Source: Nocardioides agariphilus (lineage in GTDB: Bacteria; Actinomycetota; Actinomycetes; Propionibacteriales; Nocardioidaceae). Taken from it: a DNA stretch of 64,000 nucleotides. The notes beneath the pieces are model-generated. The model was not told where the DNA came from. It saw only the letters and a program-made list of their open reading frames with translations, and did not search any database. Below are positions 53,523 to 61,026 of the stretch, piece by piece. The stretch is taken from positions 62,001-126,000 of the forward strand of contig NZ_JADKPO010000011.1 of the NCBI RefSeq assembly GCF_015352445.1, written 5' to 3'. Numbering within the stretch: the stretch's first letter is position 1; every line of letters starts with the position of its first letter. The translations under genes and the position numbers were made by a program.

Positions 53523-54062
53523 GTGCTCAGGTGGCTGGCGACTCTTGTGGCGGTCGCCTGCGCCCTGGCCCTGGCCTCCTGCAGAGCAGCGGACTCCAGC
53601 ACCGACGGTCGCGATGACACCGTCGTGCTGGGCTGGACACAGATCAAGCCCAGGCACGTGCAGCTGCCCCTCGGCGACCCGATCCCGACAACGGGAGCCA
53701 CGCTCAGCACCACCGACGGGGTGGTACTGGTCAACATCTGGGCGAGCTACTGCGTGCCGTGCAAGAAGGAGCTTTCGTTGCTCCAGTCGGTCAGTGCGGC
53801 CGGCACCACCGTCGTCGGGATCTCACGCGATGCTCGCGCATCGTTCGCGGAGGACAGCCTGCAGACGGCGGGCGTGACCTACCCGAACTACCTGGACTCC
53901 GCAGCTGACCTGATGGTCGCCCTGGACGGGGCCATCCCGATGAACCAGGTGCCGTCGTCGGTCATCCTGGTCGACGGTGACGCCGTCGCCGTGCACGTCG
54001 GGCCGTTCGAGACGGCGGACGACATCGACACGGGCCTGCGACTGGCGCGGACCACATCGTGA
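53523..54062 (+). CDS. TlpA-like thioredoxin-fold lipoprotein
   Basis: The 179-residue product starts MLRWLATLVAVACALALASC, a lipoprotein signal with C20. The thioredoxin-fold domain contains VLVNIWASYCVPCKKELSLLQ with redox cysteines C77 and C80, followed by TTVVGISRDARASFAEDSLQTAGVTYP and a cis-proline region (PMNQVPSSVILVDGD). It probably reduces or forms disulfides outside the membrane. GTG 53523 follows a TACCGT box. An in-frame ATG at 53493 would begin inside the tmRNA CCA end and is unlikely. It overlaps the SCO1-like gene by GTGA. Confidence 0.88.
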   Translation: MLRWLATLVAVACALALASCRAADSSTDGRDDTVVLGWTQIKPRHVQLPLGDPIPTTGATLSTTDGVVLVNIWASYCVPCKKELSLLQSVSAAGTTVVGISRDARASFAEDSLQTAGVTYPNYLDSAADLMVALDGAIPMNQVPSSVILVDGDAVAVHVGPFETADDIDTGLRLARTTS

Positions 54063-54667
54063 TGCTGCGCCGCCCGATCACTGTGGCTCCACTGCTGGTG
54101 GTGGTGCTCGTGCTGACGTCCGGTTGCGGTGGACCCAGCTCGTCAGCGGCATTCACCGGCACCCGGGTCGATCCGCCCTTCACGGCTTCGAGCACGCCGT
54201 TGACCGACGAGGACGGTCAGCCGTTCTCGTTGCACGATGACCTCGACACGCGCCTGACGCTCGTCTTCTTCGGCTACACCCACTGTCCGGACATCTGCCC
54301 GACGGTGCTGGCATCGGTGGCCTCCGCGTTGCAGCGCCTCGACCCTGATGAACGCGCCCAGGTGAAGCTGGAGTTCGTCACCTCGGATCCCGAACGTGAC
54401 TCTCCTGCGGTGATGCGGCGCTACCTGGACCACTTCGACGAGTCGTTCGCGGGGCTGACCGGAAGCCTCACCGATATCGCGGAGGTCGCCAAGTCGTTGG
54501 GGGTCTTCGTCGACGTCGGCTCCGCCGACCCCGATGGCCGGGTCGATCCCAACTCCCACGGCACCTATGTCATCGGCCTGGACCGCGACGGTACGGCGCC
54601 GGTGTTCTGGGGTCAGGAGACCTCCCCGCACGAGTTCGCGACCGACTTCGCGACGCTGCTCGGGTGA
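54059..54667 (+). CDS. SCO1/SenC family copper-binding lipoprotein
   Basis: The 202-residue product has a lipoprotein signal with C23 (VVVLVLTSGC). The SCO1 domain follows: FGYTHCPDICPTVLASV has copper-binding C76 and C80, LEFVTSDPERDSPAVMRRYLDHFD is present, and the later DPNSHGTYVIGLDRDG supplies the third ligand histidine. SCO1 proteins help assemble the CuA site of cytochrome c oxidase. It is coupled to the TlpA-like gene (GTGA), a sensible pairing of thiol reduction and copper delivery. Confidence 0.9.
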   Translation: MMLRRPITVAPLLVVVLVLTSGCGGPSSSAAFTGTRVDPPFTASSTPLTDEDGQPFSLHDDLDTRLTLVFFGYTHCPDICPTVLASVASALQRLDPDERAQVKLEFVTSDPERDSPAVMRRYLDHFDESFAGLTGSLTDIAEVAKSLGVFVDVGSADPDGRVDPNSHGTYVIGLDRDGTAPVFWGQETSPHEFATDFATLLG

Positions 54668-54844
54668 TCACCGATGCGACCAGAGATATCCCAGCATCAC
54701 GATCCCGCTGCCCACGGCCACGGCCGAGGCCAGGGCAGCAATCAGACCGACGCCGTCGCCCGCGCTAGCGCCGATGGCCACGGCGATGCACAGCATGGCT
54801 GCGCTGCCGGCCAGCATGCGTCGCATGGGTGCGCTCATCGCCAT
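54668..54844 (-). CDS. Small two-helix membrane protein
   Basis: The 58-residue product (MAMSAPMRRMLAGSAAMLCI ...) has two hydrophobic segments, about residues 11-28 and 33-53, and a short C-terminal WSHR. The ATG overlaps the stop of the secreted-protein gene by one base (TGATG), so it is coupled to it. No family is recognised. Small membrane proteins in this position after a secreted peptide gene can be immunity proteins, but this is only inference. Confidence 0.6.
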   Translation of the reverse strand: MAMSAPMRRMLAGSAAMLCIAVAIGASAGDGVGLIAALASAVAVGSGIVMLGYLWSHR

Positions 54845-55341
54845 CAGGCCACGCAGCCCTGAACGGCTGGTGTCGGGAAGTATCGCCACTTCAATCTCGG
54901 CTTGCTCTTAGGGCACGCGCCACCGCGGTTGCTCAGCCACTGGAGTACGGCCGCGACCAGCCCGGCTGCGGCGGCGCAGCCCAGCAGGGCAGTCACCCCG
55001 CAGATCACCGTCACGATCGCGGCGCCACCGCCGGCCAGGATGATCAGCTGCTCGCTGCGACTGAAGTAGAGGCACCGTTGCAGGAAGCCGCAGCCTCCCT
55101 CGGAGAGCTTCGGCACGAGGCGAGCCTGACAGCGTGCGACAGCCTCGCGGGAAGTCGCCGCGGCGCATGACGGCGCGACGGGATCGATCGATGCCCGCGG
55201 CGCCGGGGCGGGAGCGGTGCGCTGCTGACCTGCCTCGGCAGAAGCAGGACTGCTGCCTGCGAACATCAACGAGAGCGCGAGGCTCACGATGAGTGTCCCG
55301 AGCCAGACCCGTGATGCTGCTGGTCGTTGATGACGGTGCAA
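54844..55341 (-). CDS. Secreted cysteine-rich protein of unknown function
   Basis: The 165-residue product begins with a Sec signal peptide (VWLGTLIVSLALSLMFAGSS, likely cleaved after PASA at A35). The mature part has eight cysteines (59, 71, 84, 90, 114, 122, 143, 163) and a Pro/Ala-rich start. A hydrophobic helix follows (about residues 99-135, LIILAGGGAAIVTVICGVTA), then a C-terminal tail GACPKSKPRLKWRYFPTPAV with final QGCVA. The TTG start is supported by AAGGAG 6 nt upstream; an earlier GTG would overlap that site. No known family is recognised. It is coupled to the 58-residue membrane protein and preceded by an HTH gene. Confidence 0.65.
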   Translation of the reverse strand: MHRHQRPAASRVWLGTLIVSLALSLMFAGSSPASAEAGQQRTAPAPAPRASIDPVAPSCAAATSREAVARCQARLVPKLSEGGCGFLQRCLYFSRSEQLIILAGGGAAIVTVICGVTALLGCAAAAGLVAAVLQWLSNRGGACPKSKPRLKWRYFPTPAVQGCVA

Positions 55342-55347
55342 AGAACT

Positions 55348-55353
55348 CTCCTT
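55348..55353 (-). promoter_or_regulatory. Shine-Dalgarno fixing a TTG start
   Basis: On the minus strand AAGGAG lies 6 nt before TTG 55341 of the secreted cysteine-rich protein gene, giving a complete signal peptide. Confidence 0.6.
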
Positions 55354-55373
55354 GGGTGATAGGTGATGGGGCC

Positions 55374-55613
55374 TCACGAGGCATGCCCTCCCGCACGGGC
55401 GAGCAGCTCGGAAGGTGTGGTGCCGAGCCAGGCGGCGATGCGCTCGACCTCGACGAGGTCGAGCGCGATCTCACCGTCGAGGCGCTTGCGAACGGTGGGC
55501 TCGGTGACCCCGAGGACCTCGGCGAGCGCAGCGGGCGTCAAGCGTCGAGCAGCCATCTCGGCCCCGATGACGACCGCGACCCTCGTTGACCATGTCCCGG
55601 GATCCATGTTCAT
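55374..55613 (-). CDS. Small helix-turn-helix regulator
   Basis: The 79-residue product (MNMDPGTWSTRVAVVIGAEM) is a single XRE-type HTH domain: AEMAARRLTPAALAEVLGVTEPTVRKRLDGEIALDLVEVERIAAWLGTTPSELLARAGG. It probably controls its own small operon and the divergent one. ATG 55613 follows a TATATG box by 8 nt; a second ATG at 55607 is in frame. A 32-bp gap separates it from the secreted-protein gene. Confidence 0.75.
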   Translation of the reverse strand: MNMDPGTWSTRVAVVIGAEMAARRLTPAALAEVLGVTEPTVRKRLDGEIALDLVEVERIAAWLGTTPSELLARAGGHAS

Positions 55614-55621
55614 GGATGGAC

Positions 55622-55627
55622 CATATA
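55622..55627 (-). promoter_or_regulatory. -10 box for the HTH gene
   Basis: On the minus strand TATATG lies 8 nt before ATG 55613. The area (55605-55635) is unusually AT-rich and holds short inverted repeats around CCATGTTCATGG, a possible HTH operator. Confidence 0.45.
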
Positions 55628-55675
55628 TCCAGGAATGTGGACTAGTGCAAGTAGGTGCACCAGTCTCAGGCTGTG

Positions 55676-55681
55676 TACGCT
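55676..55681 (+). promoter_or_regulatory. -10 box for the XRE-like gene
   Basis: TACGCT lies 8 nt before GTG 55690. This promoter is divergent from that of the HTH gene, 50 bp away. Confidence 0.45.
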
Positions 55682-55689
55682 CCACCCCT

Positions 55690-56022
55690 GTGAGAGCCGG
55701 CCCCCGCTCCGAGCAGACTCCGCTGAGCCTGGCGGTCGTCGACGTGCTCAACAGCCACCTCGCCAGCTCGCCCGTCCGGTCGGTGCACGGGCTCGCGAAG
55801 GCGATTCCCACCATCTCGCGAAGTCAGCTCTACCTGCTGCTGCGCGGCCAGGCCGTCATCGACCTGGCCGAGCTGTTCGCGATCTGCGAGGCGCTGCGGA
55901 TCCGGCCGCGAGAGGTCATGGGGGAGGCGGAGGACCGCGTCGGTGACCTCGGCCTTGCCCTGGCGGCCTACGACGAGCCGCACCCCATCGAGGCCGAGCA
56001 GGGCCTTGCCGAGAACGCCTGA
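55690..56022 (+). CDS. XRE-family HTH protein
   Basis: The 110-residue product has an HTH in SVHGLAKAIPTISRSQLYLLLRGQAVIDLAELFAICEALRIRPREVMGEAED, with a short acidic C-terminus. It is followed 44 bp later by an ImmA/IrrE-like metallopeptidase gene. That pairing is known in phage- and ICE-type regulators, where the protease removes the repressor. GTG 55690 follows a TACGCT box. The product may repress the divergent operon. Confidence 0.75.
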   Translation: MRAGPRSEQTPLSLAVVDVLNSHLASSPVRSVHGLAKAIPTISRSQLYLLLRGQAVIDLAELFAICEALRIRPREVMGEAEDRVGDLGLALAAYDEPHPIEAEQGLAENA

Positions 56023-56066
56023 CTCACGACCGCCTGTCGGCGGGGCGTGACACGCTCTGCCACCTG

Positions 56067-56477
56067 ATGGCCAGCACCCGGGATCGTCTCGACGAGCTCT
56101 TCCAGCACTGCGCCGATCTGGGCGTCCAGGTCGAGTGGCGCGACCTCGGTGAGACGCGGCGAGGGGAGTTCCGGCGGCTCACCAACACGATCGTGCTCAA
56201 CTCACGCCTCACCGGGACCCAGGCCCTGGCGTGCCTGGCCCACGAGCTCGGTCACGCCTTCCTCGGCCACAGCTGCTCGACTCCGGCCAACGAGCAGCGT
56301 GCCTGGGAGTACGCCGCGGCCCTGCTCATCACTCCCGCCGACTACTCCGCGGCCGAGGCACGCGTCGGACCCGAGACCGCAGCCCTGGCGATCGAGCTCG
56401 CGGTCACGCCGCGCCTCATCGAGGGCTGGCGCCGGTGGTGGCTCAAGCGCGGGGAGCCACCCGGGTCCGTCGCATGA
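56067..56477 (+). CDS. ImmA/IrrE family metallo-endopeptidase
   Basis: The 136-residue product has the zinc motif LAHELGHAFLGH with H59, E60 and H63, and downstream EQRAWEYAAALLITPADYSAAE supplying the third-ligand region. ImmA/IrrE proteins cleave partner HTH repressors after DNA damage or signal sensing; here the partner is probably the XRE-like protein just upstream. ATG 56067 is the first start. Confidence 0.85.
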   Translation: MASTRDRLDELFQHCADLGVQVEWRDLGETRRGEFRRLTNTIVLNSRLTGTQALACLAHELGHAFLGHSCSTPANEQRAWEYAAALLITPADYSAAEARVGPETAALAIELAVTPRLIEGWRRWWLKRGEPPGSVA

Positions 56478-56493
56478 GAGGTTCGAGGGGTCA

Positions 56494-56520
56494 TGTCGAG
56501 GATCAACGCACGGCTCCGTC
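56494..56520 (+). promoter_or_regulatory. ECF42-type promoter
   Basis: TGTCGA (56494-56499), a 17-nt spacer and CGTC (56517-56520) lie 46 bp before the DGPF-protein start. TGTCGA is the -35 motif reported for ECF42 targets, and this operon encodes an ECF42-type sigma factor. Confidence 0.55.
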
Positions 56521-56566
56521 CCTTCACAGACAGCGCCAACCGGCGCCCCGACGAAAGTGAGATGAC

Positions 56567-57007
56567 ATGCCCAAGTACCTCCTCGGCACGACGTTCGAGC
56601 CCGGCGTCGACCCGACCCCCATGGAGGAGTGGACCGAGGCCGAGGTGACCGCTCACCTCGATTACTACGGCGTGCTGATGCGTCAGCTCGTCGCCAGCGG
56701 TGAGCTGGTCGAGTCGACCATCTTGGTGGGTCCCGACCGGGCCAAGCTCGTGCGCGGCGACGGCGCCGGTGCGCCCGTCGTGACCGACGGTCCCTTCCAG
56801 GAGTTCAAGGAGTGGCTGGCCGGCTTCCAGGTCGTCGAGGTCGCCGACGAGGCCCGCGCCCTCGAGATCGCCGCCCTGATCTCTGCCGTGCCGGGCAAGG
56901 GCGGCGTGCCGACCCAGCAGCCGATCCACGTCCGCCAGGTGATGGACGAGGGCCCCGGCGACGCGGCGGGGATGCTCGACTACCTCGACTCGGCTCGGGG
57001 CGTGTGA
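56567..57007 (+). CDS. YCII/DGPF-domain protein
   Basis: The 146-residue product has the DGPF-family core MPKYLLGTTFEPGVDPTPMEEWTEAEVTAHLDYYGVLMRQL and VTDGPFQEFKEWLAGFQVVEVADEARALEIA, with the DGPF motif itself. DGPF proteins are the regular genomic partners of ECF42 sigma factors; the activity is unknown. GAAAGTGAG precedes ATG 56567, and the sigma gene follows 9 bp after the stop. Confidence 0.9.
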   Translation: MPKYLLGTTFEPGVDPTPMEEWTEAEVTAHLDYYGVLMRQLVASGELVESTILVGPDRAKLVRGDGAGAPVVTDGPFQEFKEWLAGFQVVEVADEARALEIAALISAVPGKGGVPTQQPIHVRQVMDEGPGDAAGMLDYLDSARGV

Positions 57008-57016
57008 GCCAGGGCC

Positions 57017-58243
57017 ATGACCTCGGTGAGCCAAGCCCGCTTCGAGGACCTGCTGCGCAGCCTGGCGCCGCAGGTCCTCGGCGTGCTCGGACGTCGCTAC
57101 GACGACTTCGACGGCGCCGAGGACGCCGTCCAGGAAGCCTTGGTCGCGGCCTACCTCCACTGGCCGGCCGAGGGCATCCCAGCCAACCCTCGGGCCTGGC
57201 TGCTGCAGACCGCGTCGCGCAAGCTCATCGACTCCTACCGCAGTGAGTCCTCCCGTCGTGCGCGGCAACAGCGCGTAGCCCTGGAGGAGTCCGACGACCG
57301 TGAGGTCTCGGGCCACGACGACAGCCTTGCCTTGCTGTTCTTGGCCTGCCACGAGTCCTTGACGCCAGTCAGCGCCATTGCCCTCACCCTGCGCGCCGTC
57401 GGCGGCCTGACCACCGCCGAGATCGCGGCCGCCTTCTTGGTGACCGAGGCGACGATGGCCCAGCGCATCTCACGTGCCAAGCAGACGATCCGGCGGGCAG
57501 GTGCCCGCTTCGAGATCCCTGGCCCCGAGGAGCAGGCTGCCCGGCTCCCGACCGTGCTCCGGGTGCTCTACCTGATGTTCAACGAGGGCTACTCCGGCGC
57601 CGCGCGCGACGACGCCCAGCGCGCGGAGCTCTCGCGCGAGGCCATCCGTCTCGCGCGGCTGGTGCACGGCGCTGTCCCCACCCACGCCGAGGCCTCCGGC
57701 CTGCTGGCCCTGATGCTGCTGGTCGAGGCACGCCGACCGTCGCGCATCGACGACGAGGGTCGGTTCGTCTCGCTGGCCGACCAGGACCGCTCCCGATGGG
57801 ACCGCGCCGCAGTGGCCGAGGGCACGACCCTGCTCGACGGCGTGGTCGGCACCGGGCCGGTCGGCGACTACCAGCTGCAAGCAGCCATCGCCGCACTGCA
57901 CGACCGCGCCGAGACCGCCGCCCAGACCAACTGGCTGCACATCGCCGCCCTCTACGACCTGCTCGAGAAGGTGACCGGCAACCCGCTCGTCACCCTCAAC
58001 CGGGCGGTCGCTGTCGGCATGGCTGAGGGACCGGCGGCTGGGCTCGAGGTCGTGGCCGAGGTCGAGGCCGGGCTCGCAGACCATCCGCGACTGCTCGCCG
58101 TACGCGCCCACCTGCGCGAGCTCGCCGGTGACCTGGCCGGCGCACGCGACGATCTCCGCACCGCGGCGCGCCTCACCTCCGACCTGCGCGAGCGAGACCA
58201 CCTGTCGCGAGAGCTCGCTCGGCTCACCCACCCCGCTGGCTAG
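57017..58243 (+). CDS. ECF42-type RNA polymerase sigma factor with TPR-like C-terminus
   Basis: The 408-residue protein has sigma regions 2 (LAPQVLGVLGRRYDDFDGAEDAVQEALVAAYLHWP) and 4 (LTLRAVGGLTTAEIAAAFLVTEATMAQRISRAKQTIRRAG), then a long helical C-terminal domain (LPTVLRVLYLMFNEGYSGAA, LLDGVVGTGPVGDYQLQAAIAALHDRAETAAQTNWLHIAALYDLL). This is the ECF42 layout, in which the TPR-like extension is needed for function. It is co-transcribed with the DGPF gene under a TGTCGA promoter. No anti-sigma gene is adjacent. Confidence 0.92.
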   Translation: MTSVSQARFEDLLRSLAPQVLGVLGRRYDDFDGAEDAVQEALVAAYLHWPAEGIPANPRAWLLQTASRKLIDSYRSESSRRARQQRVALEESDDREVSGHDDSLALLFLACHESLTPVSAIALTLRAVGGLTTAEIAAAFLVTEATMAQRISRAKQTIRRAGARFEIPGPEEQAARLPTVLRVLYLMFNEGYSGAARDDAQRAELSREAIRLARLVHGAVPTHAEASGLLALMLLVEARRPSRIDDEGRFVSLADQDRSRWDRAAVAEGTTLLDGVVGTGPVGDYQLQAAIAALHDRAETAAQTNWLHIAALYDLLEKVTGNPLVTLNRAVAVGMAEGPAAGLEVVAEVEAGLADHPRLLAVRAHLRELAGDLAGARDDLRTAARLTSDLRERDHLSRELARLTHPAG

Positions 58244-58246
58244 CGT
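58241..58246 (+). promoter_or_regulatory. -10 box of probable leaderless promoter
   Basis: TAGCGT overlaps the sigma factor TAG stop and lies 7 nt before GTG 58254 of the HIT gene. Confidence 0.5.
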
Positions 58247-58253
58247 GGCCACC

Positions 58254-58664
58254 GTGACCTGCCTGTTCTGCTCGATCGCCTCAGGTGAGACCGAGAGCGC
58301 ACGAGTGCTCGAGGACGACGACTTCGTCGGGTTCCTCGACATCCGGCCGGTCTTCAAGGGCCACGTGCTCCTGGTCCCGCGCGAGCACGTGGTCACGCTG
58401 CCCGACCTGCCGGCTCCGCTACGAGATGGGTTCGTGGCCCACGCCCAGCGGCTGGCCACGGCGATGGTGAACGGGCTGGGCGCCCAGGGCTCGTTCGTGG
58501 CGATGAACAACGTGGTCAGCCAGTCCGTCGCCCATCTCCACCTTCACGTCGTCCCGCGCACCAAGGGCGATGGCTTGCGCGGGTTCTTCTGGCCCCGCAC
58601 GAAGTACGTCGACGACGCCGAGTTGGCTGACTACGCCCACAGGGTGCGCGCAGCCCTGCCTTGA
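58254..58664 (+). CDS. HIT family protein
   Basis: The 136-residue product has the histidine-triad motif SVAHLHLHVVPR and the family N-terminus CLFCSIASGETESARVLEDDDFVGFLDIRPVFKGHVLLVPREH. HIT proteins are nucleotide hydrolases or transferases (AMP-lysine or Ap4A type). GTG 58254 follows TAGCGT by 7 nt. Its stop is 2 bp from that of the convergent oxidoreductase gene. Confidence 0.9.
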   Translation: MTCLFCSIASGETESARVLEDDDFVGFLDIRPVFKGHVLLVPREHVVTLPDLPAPLRDGFVAHAQRLATAMVNGLGAQGSFVAMNNVVSQSVAHLHLHVVPRTKGDGLRGFFWPRTKYVDDAELADYAHRVRAALP

Positions 58665-58666
58665 TC

Positions 58667-59971
58667 TCAGCCGAGACCGAACCTCTCGTGGTGCACCTGG
58701 GCACGCGGCACTCCGAGCTCTCGCAGGGCATCCACCACGGCCTGTGTCATGGGTGGGGGACCACAGACGTAGACGTCGCGATCGACGACGTCGGGCACCA
58801 TCGCCGCCAGGCTGGCCGCGTCGAAGCGGGGGATCGGTGGGTCGCCCTCGCCCGACGGTCCCGCCAGCAGCCGCAGGTCGGTCCCTCGCTCGGCCGACAG
58901 CTCGCGCAGCTCGCCGAGCAGGACGGCGTCGGCGGCACTGCTGACCCGATAGATGAGGATGACGTCGCCGGAGAGCTCCTCGAGGAGCGCGCGGAGCGGC
59001 GTGATGCCGATGCCGCCGGCGATCAGCAGCACCTTGCCCGTCACCTGCTGGAGTCGCGTGAACGCGCCGTACGGTCCCTCGATGAACACGCGCGTGCCGA
59101 TCGGTAGCTGACGCAGTCCGGCACTGGTGGCTCCCACGGCCTTGGCAGTCAGGCGCAGACGCCGACCGTCGGGCGCAGCAGACAGCGAGAAGGGGTTCGC
59201 CTGCCACCACCCGAAGTGACCGGGGAACCGCCAGATGCCGAACTGGCCCGCCTGTCCCGGTAGCAGGTGGAGGTCACTGCCGGTCACGAACACCGAGACG
59301 ACGTCGTCGGACTCCGGCCTCACCTCGGCGACACGGAAGCGGTGGCGCAGGTTGCGACGGACCGGCACAACCGCCCGGAAGTACAGCAGGGACCCGAGCA
59401 CCAGGGTCCACATCGTCCACCAGTACGCCGCCGCGAGCGGCGCGTCGAACGACGTGCCCTCCAGTGCCTGGTGGACCAGCGCGAGCCCGATCGCGACGTA
59501 CAGCAGCAGGTGCACGTAGCGGAAGACCTCGTAGGGCAACCGCGCCCGAGCCCACCTGGTGGAGACCAGCACCACGACGACGACGGTCGCGGCGGCGCAC
59601 ATGCCGAGAAGAGATGCGGTCACGCCCGCCAGGCTCCAGAACGTCGCAGGCACCGTCGCGTCATCGAGACGGGCGAAGCCCAGCAGCACGAACGTCGCGT
59701 GGCAGGCGATCATCCAGGCCAGGGCGATGCCCACCCAGCGGTGCCAGGCGGTGAGTCGGTCCATGCCCAGCCGGCGGTCCAGCCATGGCAGCCTGGCGAC
59801 CAGGGCCACCTGCACCATCATCACGGCGGCCACGTGGAGCCCGAAGAACTCGGCGAGCGTGAGGAGGTCGTTGCGGCCGCTTCCTGCCGAGAAGAAGATG
59901 ATCTCGACCAACACCAGATGTGCTGCCACTGCGACCACGAGGACGCGCTCTGCCATCAGCGCCGGTCGCAT
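58667..59971 (-). CDS. Ferric-reductase-like transmembrane oxidoreductase
   Basis: The 434-residue protein has about six membrane spans over residues 1-205, with histidines in ITAWHRWVGIALAWMIACHATF-like AWHRWVGIALAWMIACHATF and FRYVHLLLYVAIGLALVHQAL that may bind haem. A ferredoxin-reductase-like half follows: FAD-binding RFPGHFGWWQANPFSLSAAP, then NAD-binding LLIAGGIGITPLRALLEEL and VYVCGPPPMTQAVVDALRELGV. It probably moves electrons from NAD(P)H across the membrane. ATG 59971 is the likely start; longer frames upstream run through the divergent transporter gene. Confidence 0.88.
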   Translation of the reverse strand: MRPALMAERVLVVAVAAHLVLVEIIFFSAGSGRNDLLTLAEFFGLHVAAVMMVQVALVARLPWLDRRLGMDRLTAWHRWVGIALAWMIACHATFVLLGFARLDDATVPATFWSLAGVTASLLGMCAAATVVVVVLVSTRWARARLPYEVFRYVHLLLYVAIGLALVHQALEGTSFDAPLAAAYWWTMWTLVLGSLLYFRAVVPVRRNLRHRFRVAEVRPESDDVVSVFVTGSDLHLLPGQAGQFGIWRFPGHFGWWQANPFSLSAAPDGRRLRLTAKAVGATSAGLRQLPIGTRVFIEGPYGAFTRLQQVTGKVLLIAGGIGITPLRALLEELSGDVILIYRVSSAADAVLLGELRELSAERGTDLRLLAGPSGEGDPPIPRFDAASLAAMVPDVVDRDVYVCGPPPMTQAVVDALRELGVPRAQVHHERFGLG

Positions 59972-60013
59972 GGGCGCACTCTGCCAGGATCGCTCTGCCA
60001 ATATCGACGGGTC

Positions 60014-60994
60014 ATGCCTACGTCTCTCAGGTCCGGCCGGTCCTCGCGTCTGGTGCCACACGCCGGCCTCCTCCAGATCTGTGTCGCCGGCGTGCTCTGG
60101 GGCACCGGCGGTCTCGCCGTCCAGGTGATCCGCGACCACGCAGATCTGTCGGCCACCACCATCAGCGCCTACCGGACCACCATCGCCGCGATCGTCCTCG
60201 TCGTCGCGTGCGTGCTGACCCGCCAGCTGGCCGCCGTACGCCGTCTGCTCGCCGCCCGTCCGGGACCGACGGTCTTCGTCGGGCTGGCCACCGCTGCCTA
60301 CCAGGCGCTCTACTTCGCCTCCGTCGTCTGGGTCGGCGTCACCGTGTCGACCGTCGTCAGCCTCGGGGTCGCACCACTCGCCCTCACGATCCGCGACGCC
60401 GTCCAGAGGCGCCGGGGGCCGGACCTGGTCGAGGCCCTCACGGTGTTCGCGGCACTCGCGGGGTTGGTCCTGGTCACCGGCACGGCCGGGCTGGGGGAGA
60501 CCGGGCCGCACCCCGTGCTGGGCGTGCTGGCTGCGCTCGCCTCGGGATCGGCGTACGCCATCGCCACCGCGGTCGGCGAGCCGCTCGCCCGCTCCACCGC
60601 CCCGCTCGTGCTGACCACGGCAGCGACGTCCGTCGGGGCCTGCGGACTCGTGCCGGTGGCGCTGCTGACGGGTGGCCCGCTGACCACGTCCGACCCGGTG
60701 GCGTTGCTGACCTTGCTCTACCTCGGCGCCCTCACCTTCGCTCTCGCCTACGCGCTGCTGTACGCCGGTCTGCGCACGACGAGCAGCAGCGCGGCCGTGG
60801 TGGCCACGTTGTGCGAGCCGGTGACCGCTGCGGTCGCCGCTGCGGCCTTCTTGGGGGAGCGGCTGACGGCGCTGGGCGTGCTCGGCATCGTCCTGGTCGT
60901 GGCCGCGATCGCAGGCACCGCCCGCGAGAGGCACCCTGTGGGTGCTGGGCCCGTGGCCGACCCGGACCCTGGCCGTCCTAGAGTGGCGGGCTGA
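60014..60994 (+). CDS. EamA/DMT family transporter
   Basis: The 326-residue protein has about ten membrane segments of the EamA (drug/metabolite) type. It starts with LLQICVAGVLWGTGGLAVQVI and includes ISAYRTTIAAIVLVVACVL, ALYFASVVWVGVTVSTVVSLGVAPL, and a second EamA repeat with LLYAGLRTTSSSAAVVATLCEPVTAAVAAAAFLGERL. The substrate is unknown. It is divergent from the ferric-reductase-like gene with 42 bp between starts. TATCGA lies 6 nt before ATG 60014 but is a weak -10 box. Confidence 0.88.
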   Translation: MPTSLRSGRSSRLVPHAGLLQICVAGVLWGTGGLAVQVIRDHADLSATTISAYRTTIAAIVLVVACVLTRQLAAVRRLLAARPGPTVFVGLATAAYQALYFASVVWVGVTVSTVVSLGVAPLALTIRDAVQRRRGPDLVEALTVFAALAGLVLVTGTAGLGETGPHPVLGVLAALASGSAYAIATAVGEPLARSTAPLVLTTAATSVGACGLVPVALLTGGPLTTSDPVALLTLLYLGALTFALAYALLYAGLRTTSSSAAVVATLCEPVTAAVAAAAFLGERLTALGVLGIVLVVAAIAGTARERHPVGAGPVADPDPGRPRVAG

Positions 60995-61026
60995 GACGGG
61001 GGCCAGCGAACGGAAGGCAGGACGAG

